Shown: positions 24,050 through 36,102 of the stretch, one piece after another
Layout of the letters: each line of letters opens with the position of its first letter
Numbering within the stretch: the stretch's first letter is position 1
Source: Gigantopelta aegis
Taxonomy: Eukaryota; Mollusca; Gastropoda; Neomphalida; Peltospiridae
DNA length: 64,000 nt
NCBI RefSeq assembly: GCF_016097555.1
Contig: NC_054706.1
Coordinates: 53,333,793 to 53,397,792 of the forward strand
Reading direction: 5' to 3'
Position numbers and translations under genes: made by a program
Notes under the pieces: model-generated
Seen by the model: only the letters and a program-made list of their open reading frames with translations
Database searches by the model: none
What the model was told of the DNA's origin: nothing

Positions 24050-25070
24050 CGATCTGACTGAAATCAGCTCCACTGGTCCATAACAACCTGTGCATTTGAC
24101 AGCATCTTATTCATTTCTTTCATTTGTAGTTATTTTTGTGTTTATATTCAATTAAGGTTCAAGCATGCTGTCCTGGATACACACACACCTCAGCTTTATG
24201 GACTGTCTGTCCAGGACAGAGGGTTAGTGGTTAGTGAGAGAGAAGTTGATGCAGAGGTCTTACCTATTGAGTTGTTAAACTCTTTCTAGGTGGGAGACAG
24301 TACCAGGAAGTGAACCCAGTACCTACCAGCTGTATGTCAGATGGCTTAACCACTACACCACTGAGGCTGGTGGACTGTTGAAACTCATGTCCAGATAACC
24401 TATCAATATCATTCAACCAATCAAAACCTCACTTGCAGAATTATGCTGCATCTCTAAAAAATGTTTCAGCTAAATTACAAATTATGCCAGAAACTAATTT
24501 TGATATAGATGCTGAACTTTTGTTTGAAGATGGAAACAAACTTAACAGTACAGCCATAAAATGTATTTCTTCTAGTACAGAGTTTATTCCTACTCTTTTT
24601 CAATATTTTCTAGGTTGAAATCAGCCAATGTTTTTACTTCAGCCATGATTGATTGGAACTGTAGCGGTTTATAGTTGGACTATACCAATTCAAATCCCAC
24701 AGGCGACCATGTTAACGTTTGTGTTTAAAAACACTATATGCAATATATCAACCAAACTATGACCCATAAATATCAGTACTACAACCCCTACCTCAAAGTA
24801 TTAACGGCAGAAAATGGTACCTTTCATGGCTCATTTTCGGTATAACCAGATGTTTTTACAACACCCCTAGTTTCACACAAAATTACAGTACTTTTTTTTA
24901 CATGTACCCCATACATGTTCCAAGCACAAGGCTACTTGACACAGTGGTACTAGATGAATTAAAATTGTATACATTTTTAGCCCAGATGAAACTAATTTTT
25001 TTTACAACCAACACACTCACATTTATAACCAGCCGGAAATTAATTGGTATAGTGCTACCTTATATGAACC
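24050..25070. repeat. Dispersed repeat modules, shared with 59.5-60.7 kb
   Basis: Three blocks recur at 59.49-60.69 kb: AATCAGCTCCACTGGTC near 24064, AACCAATCAAAACCTCACTT near 24417 (inverted at 59.9 kb), and AGCACAAGGCTACTTGACAC near 24922. An S3 SINE separates the first two blocks here. Confidence 0.65.
24150..24378 (-). mobile_element. S3 SINE
   Basis: Read in reverse, the head is CTCAGTGGTGTAGTGGTTAA (A box) and GGTAGGTACTGGGTTCAC (B box). A body of about 200 bp contains CTGTCTGTCCAGGACAG. Confidence 0.7.
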
Positions 25071-25949
25071 ACAGTTATAATCATCGCAAACCAATGACAA
25101 ATCGGTGGAATTTTTATTCATCACCATGCCAGTTTCTCATATACATGAGTATCCAGTAAGCAAATCAATGACGGATATTCATAAATTACAATCACTTGTA
25201 AACAACAGTCATTAGTGCTCAAGCAATTATCTTGTGATTGCAAACAATTAGTTTTTTTTATCTATCGTATCTCGACTATTTCTCATTGAAGATGTTTTGC
25301 CACTGGACATGTACAGCAACATATAGGGAACTTGCAAGAATTGCGAAAATCCCACTGGGCCCATCAAGGGAGATTAATTCAGTGTTCACTGACAAATTAC
25401 CCAATTTCTATTTTTTATATATATACAACATTTAGTCTCTGGCTAATCAAATTTAGTTTAAATTAACCACACTTTAATAATAATTTTCAAGGAAATATCA
25501 GAAAATTGGTGAAATTAAAAATTCATTCCAGTGTGAGACCTGTGTAACATGTATAACCCAGCCTACATTGTAATAAATCAACACAATATTTAGCTAACAC
25601 AAAGGTCACAATAGCCAATGAAATACAACCATTGTCAAGTCATCTAACAAGCCTGTTGTGGACAGTGCATACTCTGTATATGTACATGTATACAGTACAA
25701 ACAAATAGAGACTCAACACCGACAGGGAGTGAGGCAATTGCCAGTCAAAATTGGAGACCTCTGTAATAATATAATGGTATGTGTACAGTATATCATTATT
25801 ATGATATGAGGACCAAGATTTGGTGCTTCCCTTTGCACTGCTATGATATTGTGTACAAAATATGTTTCATTTTAATTTTACTAAAATATTCATTTTCATT
25901 ACTTAATCGAACATATATATATATCATGATATGTATCTTATGGTGACCC
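25071..25949. other. AT-rich intron sequence, nothing recognised
   Basis: No repeat boundaries or convincing frames. Confidence 0.5.
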
Positions 25950-26269
25950 GGGGAGGGACATAGCCCACTGGTACAGTGTTCGCTCGATGCGAAATCGGTC
26001 TGGGATCGATCCCCATCGGTGGGCCCGTTGGGCTATTTCGCGTTCCAGCCAGTGCACCACGACTGGTATATCAAAAGGCTACCATAATCTAGAAGCCTAG
26101 ATGGTGCATATAAAAAATCCCTTACTGCTAATCGGAAAGAGCAGCCCATGAAGTGGCAGCAGCAGATTTCCTCTCTCAATATCTGTGTGGTCCTTAACCA
26201 TATGTCTGACGCCATATAACTTTAAATAAAATGTGTTGAGTGTGTCGTTAAATAAAACATTTCTTTCTT
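25950..26269 (+). mobile_element. S1 SINE, full length
   Basis: A box TAGCCCACTGGTACAGTGTT, B box GGGATCGATCCC, tail TTAAATAAAACATTTCTTTC. Confidence 0.85.
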
Positions 26270-27054
26270 ATGGTGACCCAAATACTGGCATAAGAACTGT
26301 ATGGCACCCCACCCCACTGGCACCAGTGTACCTAATAGACAGTAACAGTGATAGAAATAAGTAGAATTTGTCAATAGTCTACCAGACAAGTACATCTACA
26401 ACTACAAGTCTACTTGTTCACCAATAGTTTCACTTGTTCAAATCAGTTTGTTAGTTTTAAGTGCAAGGACTATGGTTTTGGTTCTCTTTTTTTTACTTGT
26501 CCACTGGACAACCATTGAGGCCCATTTTGCTTGTCCAAGCAGATTTTCAGTTGTCGAGACAAACAGACAAATGCTTATTTTGAACGCTGAGTAAAATACA
26601 TTTGTGTTCTCATAATCCATTTCACAAGCAACTCTTGTGTCTCATCAACAACAGGTACTCTTGATTAAAACACTGGTGTCAACTACATGTATGTGAATAT
26701 TAAATTAGATATCACAAAACAAATAAGTGTATGAATACATAACTAATTAGTTTAAATGTACATAAAATGATAGTAAAGTTTTATATCAGTACAAGTGGTC
26801 TAGAACAGTGTCTCAGTTTCTAGCATCTGTTTCCAAACTAAAACATCAGAAGTAGAGATTGTTTCCCATTCCAAAAACATGAATTTTGAGGTTCACAAAT
26901 CTACACCACAATTGTAAATGTAGTGAAGAAAGAAACTCTATGCCAGGCAAACACAATGTAATTAATTTGCAATTTAATTTATAAAAAATTGTCAGCACAG
27001 AAGCTACTATATAGCCAATGACAGAAAATACAATAGCCGATGAAAAAGTTAAAG
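26270..27054. other. AT-rich intron sequence, nothing recognised
   Basis: No repeat boundaries or convincing frames. Confidence 0.5.
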
Positions 27055-27300
27055 GTTTGTTTTGTTTAATGATACCACTAGTCTAGAGCACATTGTTTTA
27101 TTAATCATCAGTTATTGGATGTCCAGCAAACCCACTACATTGTTCCATTAGTCACAAGGGATCTTTTACAAGTATATATGCACCATCCCATGTTAGACAC
27201 GATAGCACATACCACAACCTTTGATATACCAGTTGTGGTGCACTGGCTGGAACGAGAAATAGCCCAATGGGTCACCGACAGGGGATCGATCCAAGAAAAA
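27055..27300 (-). mobile_element. S2 SINE
   Basis: Reverse S2: TTTGTTTAATGATACCACTA tail through to GGGGATCGATCC near the B box. Confidence 0.8.
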
Positions 27301-27805
27301 AGCCGATGAAATATACCACTTGCCATGTTATTTTAACAAGCCGTCTTAGGGTACATTTTATTCAGTATTGTGTCACGACTTTGTACACAAGTTTTAGAGA
27401 TCACTACACAATTATAAAACATTAAATAGTAGCTGTTGATTAACTTTTAATTGAATAGTAAGTGTTGCTAATTAAACATTTAAAAATAAAATGTTCAATG
27501 CATCTTAGCTAAATCAAATTCCTTGTCTTATACATGTCATGGCTCAAAACTCGCTAAAAAATATGGTGGCCCATAAATAATGGGTGTTGGCAAATTATGG
27601 TAAGCAAACCACAAACCACGAGCAAGATTTTAATGTGGAATAAATAGATGCAATACAAATATTAATAGTGGCTCATATGTTAGATTGCACAATTGTGACA
27701 AATAATATTATTATTTTGGCGACCAATGCCATTATTTTTTAATATTCGCCCAAACAGGACATTGGTCGCATTTGGCGACCTGGCCACAGGCCGTTTCGAG
27801 TCCTG

Positions 27806-28365
27806 CATGTGAAACTCCTCTAAACTGGACACAAGGGACAAATAAAAACATCCGGTATTAAAGGGACATTACTGAGTTTGCTGCAATTTTTTAGATGTTA
27901 TCGACTAACAGAGACTTTTTAACGATTGTAATTACATATCACATATATTTTTCTACATAAAGTATTAGTGGCTGTATATTACACCGGTTTCTGAACGCTG
28001 TTATACATGTACTAGATTAAATTCCATTTTATTTCCTAAAATATAATTTTTCCGTATGTACGAATTTATCTGAAGACAAAATCCTGTTTGGGCTTCTTAC
28101 AAATATTAAGACGACCAGAAACACATTGAATATACAGCCACTGATATTTTAAACAAGAAATTATATTTAATATGTAAGTTTAATCATAGAAATATTTTAT
28201 TAGTTGGAAACATCTTACAATGCAGCAAACTCAGGAATGTCCCTTTAAGGGGATCCGGTTTAGAAAGGTTAAGTTCTGTACTGTTTTTTAAAAAGGGACT
28301 CTGTGAAACATCCGGTTTTGTGAGAATTCCGGTTTACATAGGGTCTGCTCTTGAGAGGTTTCACT
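27806..28365. mobile_element. pogo/Tigger-like MITE interrupted by a TTAA MITE
   Basis: The left end is CATGTGAAACTCCTCTAAAC (the first bases have mutated from CAGTGAAA) and the right end GAGGTTTCACTG. The interior has repeated 'ATCCGGTTT' blocks shared with copies at 9.2, 9.7, 49.9 and 55.6 kb. Without the insert it is about 175 bp. Confidence 0.75.
27862..28244. mobile_element. TTAA-flanked MITE nested in a pogo-like MITE, 383 bp
   Basis: The TIRs start AGGGACATTACTGAGTTTGC on the left; the inverse on the right ends GCAGCAAACTCAGGAATGTC then CCT. TTAA is present on both sides (27858-27861, 28245-28248). The surrounding CCGG-rich sequence belongs to a separate element that it interrupts. 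Confidence 0.85.
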
Positions 28366-29576
28366 GTATATTCAAATCACTTCTGCTGTCTTCAGGAAAT
28401 TACAATTTAACTTTGACAAAAAAAAATGGTTGATAAACATGTTAAAACAAAGTTACTATCTTCCTTGATGAACATGTCCTGGTGATCACTGCGTTTCTGT
28501 GTCACTGCGACAAGCTTCCGTAATACTGTTTACCAACTCGGCTGTCACCTATCTGTGAAGTGAACCCAGTTGTGATCATAGATATCATTCACAATGGTGT
28601 ACAAAACCCGGCGCGTGCTAAAATTATCTACTACAACTACTGGGATTAGGGTCTGTTCACCAAGTTAATAAAGGTTGAAAGGACCAGTATAACAGCACTT
28701 GTTGGGCTGTACAAAACAGATGCATTCAATTATCAATTCTTGTTGGGCTGATTTATCACCTCTCTGTCATGACATGTACGTCCGAGAAAGAAATGTGGTC
28801 GAGGCTAACCTGTCTCAAGCTGGAGGTTAACCTGTCCCAAGTCTTTGTCATCATTTTCTGACCCACTTATTGATTTTCAGGTGTGACAAAGACAAACAGA
28901 TACAGACCATTACTTTTTACTTGTTTTGGGGTTCCAACTTCTATTAGATATCGGATTCCTAACAGTCATTTAATTAAAAATATGTTTTAAAAAAACATTT
29001 TTTTTAATGTATTACTATTAGATACAAGTTTTTGTGTTGGGGTGTTGTTAAACATAGATCTATGCTAGTGTATTCTATTGTAGTGCTATAGATCCATCAA
29101 TAGTTTAAAAAAAAAAAAAATAACAATAAGTCCGTTAAACACGTAAATAGCACATATTTACTCAAATTGATATTTTGGTTTTTTTAAGTCTAGTTTTGTT
29201 TTGTTTTATACAAAATATAGTCTCAAAAAGTGGAATCTAAGAAATATATCACAAACTCCTAGTTAAGTTCAGTTAGTTAGTTATAATTTTTTTTAAAACC
29301 CATTCATTTTAATTTATTTGTGGTAAATTAGGGTGATTCTGGACTGATCACATGGAGAAGGCATATATTTCTCTGACTTGTAATTCCATTACTGTGGAAC
29401 TGCCCTAGATAATTATTACCCGTATTTCACGTCTGGTGGGTGTGCAGCAATTGGTTTTAGAACTCAGTTTATATACAAACTGTATTTTTGAGGTGGTATT
29501 GTAGGTATAAAAGATATTTGCCTGCCCCAATTACATCTGGACAAAGGAGCCGGCCAAGGTGGGCACCTGTGCCCAT
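28366..29576. other. Intron sequence, nothing recognised
   Basis: 28.45-28.90 kb has more even base composition and could be old repeat or regulatory DNA. No frame or known motif was seen. Confidence 0.4.
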
Positions 29577-29645
29577 GACAGGCGTGCGCTACAACAGCCT
29601 GCTCTAAAAGTGCATGTAAAAACACTATGACCTGACCTGACCCGA
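29577..29645. repeat. Copy of the 74-bp inserted element
   Basis: GACAGGCGTGCGCTACAACA and ATGACCTGACCTGACCC match the insertion in the SINE at 50.4 kb. Confidence 0.65.
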
Positions 29646-30375
29646 TTACATGTATCTGCATGCGATCACTTCTAGTAACAACCATAATCCTTTTATTAGT
29701 CTAAATTTCATTTCTAAAATAGGGATGAGAATTGGTGAACTGTAAAAAAAAAAAAGGAAATCTAGAGGGGTCCTGGAAATTTTTGAAATTCAAGGTTAAA
29801 ATCTGTGCCATCCGACACATTTTGGAGGAAAGGACGATTAAAATGCGAGGAAACGCAATGTTCCATGAAAGGAAAACAGCTGATCCGAGGAGAATTCCCA
29901 CCCCTGCTAACAGGACATAAATGTAGGAACTTGCAGTTGTTATACAAAGTGCACTTTACACTGGGTTTTACTGTGTAATTTAGGGTACATACATGTATAG
30001 ATAGTGTTGGGAATCGATCAGAATTTCATTATTGATATCAATTTGCACCAACAGATAAACTTTTGATTACACAATCAGTTTAAAGTATAGATGGACATAA
30101 CGAGTTGAGTCATAACTATCATGCACGTAATGTTGTGTTCACTAGGACAGATCCTACAAATTGCTAGAGTTACCTTTAATAACCATTTAATATTTGTTTT
30201 CTTTATGTACATATAAAAACAAACCCCAACCCCAACAGATTTACATCAATTCTATCATGTAAACTGGAGGAACGATTATTTAGTTAACATTTCCCCACAC
30301 AAATGATTATCAATTTTTACAATTGCTCTTCACATCAATTATAATTGATCATTGTGACATCACTATATATATAGA
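29646..30375. other. Intron sequence, nothing recognised
   Basis: Short overlapping frames at 29.70-29.95 kb on both strands have no recognisable product. Confidence 0.4.
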
Positions 30376-31080
30376 TCAGGGTTTTATTTCTAAAAATTTG
30401 ACTTGACACCCATGACTCTGACTTTGGGAATTTTAACGTTGTTCTACTAAATTTGGGGAATTTTCAGTTTCATTTAAAAAAAACATTTCAGTAAGCCTTG
30501 TTAGAATCGTAACTACTAGTACTATACTAGTGTTTCCCCTAACTTGTTTTAGCATGGTGCAGCATCATGCCTCAGTAGTCTAGCACCAGCTTGCCTTAAT
30601 CGGTGCCATGCTGCCCTGAGATTAAACAAGCCTTTTTCAATAATTAATTCTAAAATTGCCTTTATAAAACACAACAAATGTATATGATTAATTAATCAAA
30701 TGTTCCTGTTATATATTTTGCAATTCATTTATTAAAGCAAGCACATTAATTACATTTATTTTCATTTCAATTAATTGTTTTTTTCTTTAATGAAAAAAAA
30801 ACCCCATGCCCTGAAAATAGTGAAAATGCCCTGAAAGAGTTTAGTCTACCATGCCGTGCCAAATTTCTAGGGAAAACACTATATACAATGTCATATACTT
30901 GTATTTATTAAAATTAATATCTAGTCTTATGTATTGTTTTCAAAATATGCCTTTATATAATAATAAAAAATTATAATTATTTACATTGATTGGGAATTTT
31001 CACTCCAAAATTGGGAATAAAAAACGACATAACTTGTGAGGAATGGTGCCGATTATCGGAGTCTAGAAACATAGGTGATA
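30376..31080. repeat. Inverted copy of the 4.4-5.1 kb repeat
   Basis: Ends with GGTGCCGATTATCGGAGTCT and contains GGGAATTTTCACTCCAAAAT. It is AT-rich with no coding potential. Confidence 0.65.
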
Positions 31081-31579
31081 AAAACCTGTAGGTGTTAACA
31101 AACTACATGTGTACTTGTAGTTTCATATACATGCAGTTTGTAATGCAAACCACACATGAATAATTACAAGCAATACACCCATTACATGAGATAAGATGAC
31201 AGTTATATTAACCTACTGTGCCCACCATGTATTGTATATGTAAACCCATATATACACATCCTTGAACTCACTATGCTATGCGTAAGAATATATATCCATA
31301 ACTGCAGGAGCCACTTTACTGTTATCTTTCTCACCAGGAGTCAATAAAATTTGGATTACTGGTCACGATTTGATGTTATTTTTAAAATGCATTCTCAAGT
31401 TCGCTGTTGAATTGTACATGTGCTTCTCTGTTTCAGTTTAATAGTTTTAAATTTAAAATATAAACATCAGGTACAAAAAGTCTACCTAACTATATACTAC
31501 TAAAACACTAAAATAGTGGTTCTCTTTAAATATCAATTACAATCTAGATACATGTAGTTCTTGGACAAATCTAACTTAG

Positions 31580-31795
31580 TCTGTAGAGCATTCGTCTAAG
31601 GTGCCTATAGTATATCATAAGTTCAAACAACCTCACTATTTCCCCGTTTCAACTTACTCCTCATGACTGGTTCATCAAAGGTCATGGTATGTACTGTCCT
31701 GTATGTGGGAAAGTGCATGTAAACGAATCATTGCTGCTAATGGAGAAATGGAGACACTATCAGAGCTCCATTACATATGATCAATGGTTATAATA
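31580..31795 (+). mobile_element. SINE, degenerate
   Basis: Weak match to the head (TCTGTAGAGCATTCGTCTAA) and to the body CATCAAAGGTCATGGTATGT; the tail is lost. Confidence 0.5.
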
Positions 31796-31821
31796 TGTGA
31801 TAACCTATCTCTTTAAAGTGT

Positions 31822-32065
31822 GGGATGGGACGAAGCCCAGTGGTAAAGCGCTTGACTGATCCCCATTGGTGGCCCATTGAGCTATTTCTTGTTATGACTG
31901 GTATATCAAAGGCTATGGTATGTGCTATCTTATCTGTGGTATGGTGCCTGCACATATAAGATCTCTTGTTATTGATGAATTTTTTTTAGCAGGTTTCCTA
32001 TCTAAGACTAGATGGCAGAATTACCAAATGTTATACATCCAATAGCTGAAGGTAAATAATCAATG
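31822..32065 (+). mobile_element. S2 SINE, degenerate
   Basis: AAGCCCAGTGGTAAAGCGCT head, with internal deletions, and the CATCCAATAGCTGAAGGT section of the S2 tail. Confidence 0.65.
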
Positions 32066-32426
32066 TGAATAATAGAAACTTCATCTTTAAAATGCAAATA
32101 TATAAAAGTTCCCACGGTTGTTCAATCAGCAGAAGTAGCTCATGTGGTAGCAGAATGTCTCACCTTCTTTAACACTAACGCATTAACATATGTATGCCCT
32201 GGACAGCGTGTTTGAACAATCACTGAATTATTAGAATAAAAACAAGTTATATGTACATTAATAATACAACTCATTTGCTAAATGGCCTATGTTTACAGTT
32301 CACTGTGTCTTAGTTTTTCACTCTGTGAAGTTAGGAAAATACTTAGAATATATACAACAAAACCAAATATAAAAGGAAAAACTAAACAGTTTGTAAACAC
32401 TATTATATTTATAACTTCATACACAC

Positions 32427-33332
32427 CTTCAATGATCGTGGCTTCATTTTCGTTTTGCAGTTCAAGTCTTCATGCAAGCGATCCAGTAACCACAAAAAGA
32501 ATTCTTGGGCATCATGTTGAGCACTCCCTTTGTACTGTGAATTATATTTCCCAACAACATTCTTAAAATTCAGTGAAATATCAGAATTGTACCTGTGAGA
32601 CCAAAGACATTTTAACAGTTTTCCAAGATGTTCGGTAACATCACCCTTGGAAGTATCTTTTGTGTTTGTGTTTTTGTGGTTCCGCAAATCTTCCTTGTAC
32701 ACCCCTTCAAAGAAATATTCCACGAACAAGTCAGTATGAGCCAAACACTGTAATACTGCATTCATGAAACATGTATTACCATGATTATAAATTCCAACAG
32801 TCCCCGGTGTTTCTTCCCACCTTGGTCCACACAACGATGGGTTGGTGATGAGGGGTCTGCTAGTGGAGGATTCTGACAGTTCCCTGTCAGTTCTGTGCCC
32901 ATCATTATCAGGGTAATCACGACCTCTGGGCTGATTCTTTGACCACTGTTTACCGTCTGAATCGCTATCCGGTATCGAATTAGAAGATCCGGAACTGGAA
33001 TGTGATTTCATTAGGCCTACCCGATTCATGAGTTTTCGAAATGACCTAAATGATCCAGATTTTCTGGATTTCCTTCGTCTTTCCGACGGTCCAATGACCC
33101 GTCGGTCATTAAAATCACTGACATCGTCTTCATCGTCATACTCGCCCGTCTGTCTATGATCGCTTTGAGCATTCGGCGTGCCACTTGTTGTCAACATCGC
33201 ACTTCGACTCACCTGCTTGTGCGACCACTTCAAAGAATGACCGCAGTACATACCACGATCATCGTCTCTGTCGTCCAACGGGTCGCCTTCCGACGCCGCT
33301 CTCTGCCTCCCACCTGGTATTTTTTCAGACAT
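32427..33332 (-). CDS. USP31: USP31/USP43-like ubiquitin carboxyl-terminal hydrolase, exon 1 (start codon and Cys box)
   Basis: Encodes 302 residues of a cysteine deubiquitinase that cleaves ubiquitin from proteins. Residues 1-175 are a low-complexity, Arg/Ser/Asp-rich tail with basic runs (RRRKSRKSGSFRSFRK near 85-100) and no predicted fold. The USP domain starts near 176: the Cys box GNTCFMN at 185-191 has the nucleophile Cys188, and the QHDAQEF motif lies at 272-278, followed by LWLLDRLHEDLN, which closely resembles vertebrate USP31. The start ATG (33332-33330) is supported by an in-frame TGA at 33365-33363. The exon ends in phase 0 at AAG|GTGTGT, so translation through the donor would stop after five codons. 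The partner exon is at 1199-879. USP31 and USP43 are vertebrate paralogues; a mollusc would probably carry one ancestral form, so the symbol is nominal. The catalytic His box is outside the window. Confidence 0.93.
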
Positions 33333-33681
33333 CGTAGTTTTAATGAAGAAACACGAAATTATTCAACGACAACAACATAAAACGTGAATGTTTTCTACCT
33401 GTGAACTCCATGTTTATGACATGCATCATGGGATATGTGTAAATCAGAACGAGGCTGATGGAGCGTGTCACAACTGACCCAGTTTTGAGACCTGAAATGA
33501 CCCTGTAGATTTAAAGAGACCACAACGTAAGTCAATACGAAAAGTCGGTTAAATAAAAAATATATATAAAAGAGAGAGGGGGTGAAAGAGAAAAACATAA
33601 CTGGGTTTTAGAAAGTGAACTCTTTTTCTACTCATCAGTGAAGAGGGTTTTTGCTCGCCGCCCCATCCCCCATTGAGCTAA

Positions 33682-33832
33682 CTACCTGAGTAGCTCGAGA
33701 CTCGAGTGTTATCTAGCCCTTCCCTAGTGTTTATATTTTGTGTCCTGTCACAGGATTTATATCGTGTCCTGACACAAGATATAAACAGGGCAGGGCTAGA
33801 GGACACTTGAACTGCGAGCTAGCTATAGTGGA
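33682..33832. repeat. Imperfect inverted repeat, possible MITE, upstream of USP31
   Basis: The left arm CTAGCCCTTCCCTAGTGTTT pairs with GTTTATATCTTGTGTC-type sequence read on the other strand of the right arm (AACAGGGCAGGGCTAG). The arms are about 60 bp with mismatches. Confidence 0.6.
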
Positions 33833-33929
33833 GTGGCTTAGGGGAATGGTTGTGACTTACTGGCCCAAAGCACCAATTGTGGCACAGTTGTAGTATACTT
33901 TAGGACAGTAAAAAAAATTGTTTTAGAGG

Positions 33930-35188
33930 TGTGACGGTACATGCTCTTAAGTTTGTTTCGCCTGTGGCGATTTTAATTGTGTTAGAGGGCCGTGTGCAGT
34001 TTCATTGCACTTAAGCCCAGATGGGCAACTTGTTACGTAATACTTCGCGCGATCGAACATTCCAATATGCACTTAGTCCAGCTGTGGAGGCCATGTGGCG
34101 AGTAGTTACGTAATACCTCTGCGAGTGCGGGTTTTACAACCGTGATTTGGCGACGATGGCGTCAGTAAGTCTGACGATTAGGGAGAAATAATACCGACTC
34201 TAGTAGAGTTGGAATATGAGATGATACGTGAGGTACCGCCTTGTACCCCCCAGGCAAAATCCTGATTTATAATAAATAGCTAGTGTTTTAGAGATATCGA
34301 GGAGAACGAGAAAAGGACGGCTCCCAGGGAACGTTAGTCCGTTTGGACTTTGGTAAATATTATTTCTGCTCTGTGTATAACCTTGATGTGATTGATGTGA
34401 CTTTAAATATTTTGATACTGTATTATACCAATATTCTTTAGACAGTGTCTTCGGTCATCTGACGAAGTAAATCGTAGACTTTTAGTTCTAACATTATATG
34501 AGTATTTGGTAATATAAAGCTTAGCCAGTCATCCTAGACGACCTAGGTACACTGTAGGTTATTGTCTTTATTGTGATCGGTACCAGTATTAATTCTGTGT
34601 CACAAGGTTACTGAATGAGTAGTTAGGGTTAATTAAAAATTAACCCGTTAGGAATAGAGCTGTAATTCCTTTATTAATTAAGTTCCCCTGGAAGCGTTCC
34701 TAAATTATCACACGTTACTGAACGAGTAGTAAGGGTTAATTAAAAATTAACCAGTTAGGAATGGTGTTGTAATTCCTTTATTAATTAACTTCTCCTGGAA
34801 ACGTTTCTCAATTATCACACGTGTGGGCGTGGTGTAACGGTGAAGTGATTCGCATATTGTGTAACTAGACACCCAGAGATTAACTAATTAAGTGATCAGT
34901 TCTGGGTTGTTATTATTGTTGTTATTAATTAACTACTACGGCTGTACATTTGTCAGCGTAGATTAATACAGATTCCAAAGTGTATTGTGTTTTTGTTGTG
35001 TTTCTATAGAACTAACGTGCTATAATAATATATACTTATATAAGATCGTATCTCTGATCATACCTAGAGACGAGCCATACTAGGGTTTAACCGCCTGTTA
35101 CAGAGAGATCTAATAGATATACAGTTAGGAGAGATATTTTGATAATCGTGTTTTATTCAGTTACGGGAATTATAGAATCCCCGTGACA
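33930..35188. mobile_element. Solo LTR of an LTR retrotransposon, 1259 bp
   Basis: The ends are TGTGACGG and CCGTGACA, an 8-bp inverted repeat of the TG...CA type. The flanking sequence is AGAGG on both sides (33925-33929 and 35189-35193), a 5-bp target duplication typical of Ty3/gypsy-class insertion. There is no internal coding region, primer-binding site or second LTR, so this is a recombination-derived solo LTR. An internal tandem duplication of about 107 bp is noted separately. It lies 598 bases upstream of the USP31-like start codon. Orientation cannot be set from the ends alone. Confidence 0.85.
34608..34822. repeat. Tandem duplication inside the solo LTR
   Basis: Two copies, starting GTTACTGAATGAGTAGTTAG and GTTACTGAACGAGTAGTAAG, each continue through GGGTTAATTAAAAATTAACC to ATTATCACACG. 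The period is about 107 bp. Each copy contains an AT-rich palindrome, TTAATTAAAAATTAA. Confidence 0.85.
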
Positions 35189-35278
35189 AGAGGTTTCCGA
35201 TTTTTTTAGGTCACGACCAAAGGTCAAATTTAGACAATATCTAGAATACCCTAAATATGAGTAAAACCTTTTTTTTAA

Positions 35279-36098
35279 AGGGACACACCCTAGTTACGGC
35301 TAGTTGTTAACCATTACGGCGTTGTTTTTCGCTATTAAACACATTTTTCACAAATAAAATTGCACTTTACTTACCGTTTATTATTTAGAATATACATTTC
35401 CATTCACCTGAAGTGTTTTTTTGGTAATCCTGGTAATCCTGGTTTTTGTAATACCACAAAATGCATTTTTCGTATTTCATAAAATGGCACGGGCCTGAGA
35501 AAAAAACCGTTGAGCAGACAAGGTCTAATCTATTTTTAGAGGGGATATTTCCATTTCAGTGTCACAGACGTTGGTATACCACGTGACCGTTATCATTTTG
35601 GTTCGGTTTGTTTTCTCGTGCACGGTTCGCGCAATCAAGATCCGATTTGTTGTTGTTCATTTGTGAGATTTTTCTTCACAGTTCGTGAACATTTTCAGTC
35701 ACAATAAAGTTCAGACAAGTAAGTGTCTCAATACAAAACGTTACAAACCCTTAAAACCAATAATTTTGCTAAGTCTTACGATATCTGGAGAGGGGATACA
35801 ACCAGGACAGAACAGTTGGAACATGTCCAGGAGAGGTGAAAGGAACGCACCCCAAGTCTGTGAAATTTGTCGTGACGTAGGCATTGTTGTGCTTCGAGCG
35901 ACATCTACCGGTGATATCAGAATACTAACTTTGAAAATTATTTCAAGCAATTGGGACATGGGAATTCCCATGGTATTTATCGATATAAAACCTGCTTTTT
36001 CACTCCATTTGATAAAAATGTGATCTAAGTGTGTTACAGGTTTGTAGATTAACCAAATTATAATTTATTTTCGCTGGATGGAACTAGGGTGTGCGGCT
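35279..36098. mobile_element. TTAA-flanked MITE, about 820 bp
   Basis: The ends AGGGACACACCCTAGTT (left) and AACTAGGGTGTGCGGCT (right) are inverted repeats with a few mismatches. TTAA flanks both ends (35275-35278 and 36099-36102), as for piggyBac-type insertion. An open frame of 112 codons at 35685-36023 lies inside, but I do not recognise it and it is probably not a gene. Confidence 0.75.
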
Positions 36099-36102
36099 TT
36101 AA

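Larger units (their letters stand above)
1200..32426 (-). other. USP31-like intron 1 (31.2 kb)
   Basis: The intron is bounded by donor GTGTGT at 32426-32421 and acceptor TTTCAG ending at 1200. It contains three Tc1-like transposons, a Crypton-like fragment, a 1.98 kb minisatellite, several MITEs and more than a dozen SINEs, all listed separately. I found no convincing host exon inside it. One short cysteine-rich open frame at 22.67-22.83 kb remains unexplained. Confidence 0.85.

Noticed and set aside
29701..29947. Three overlapping open frames on both strands
   Set aside because: Short, mutually overlapping, without splice context or a recognisable motif.
35685..36023. 112-codon open frame
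   Set aside because: It lies entirely inside a TTAA-flanked MITE, resembles no family I know, and has an antisense open frame of similar length.
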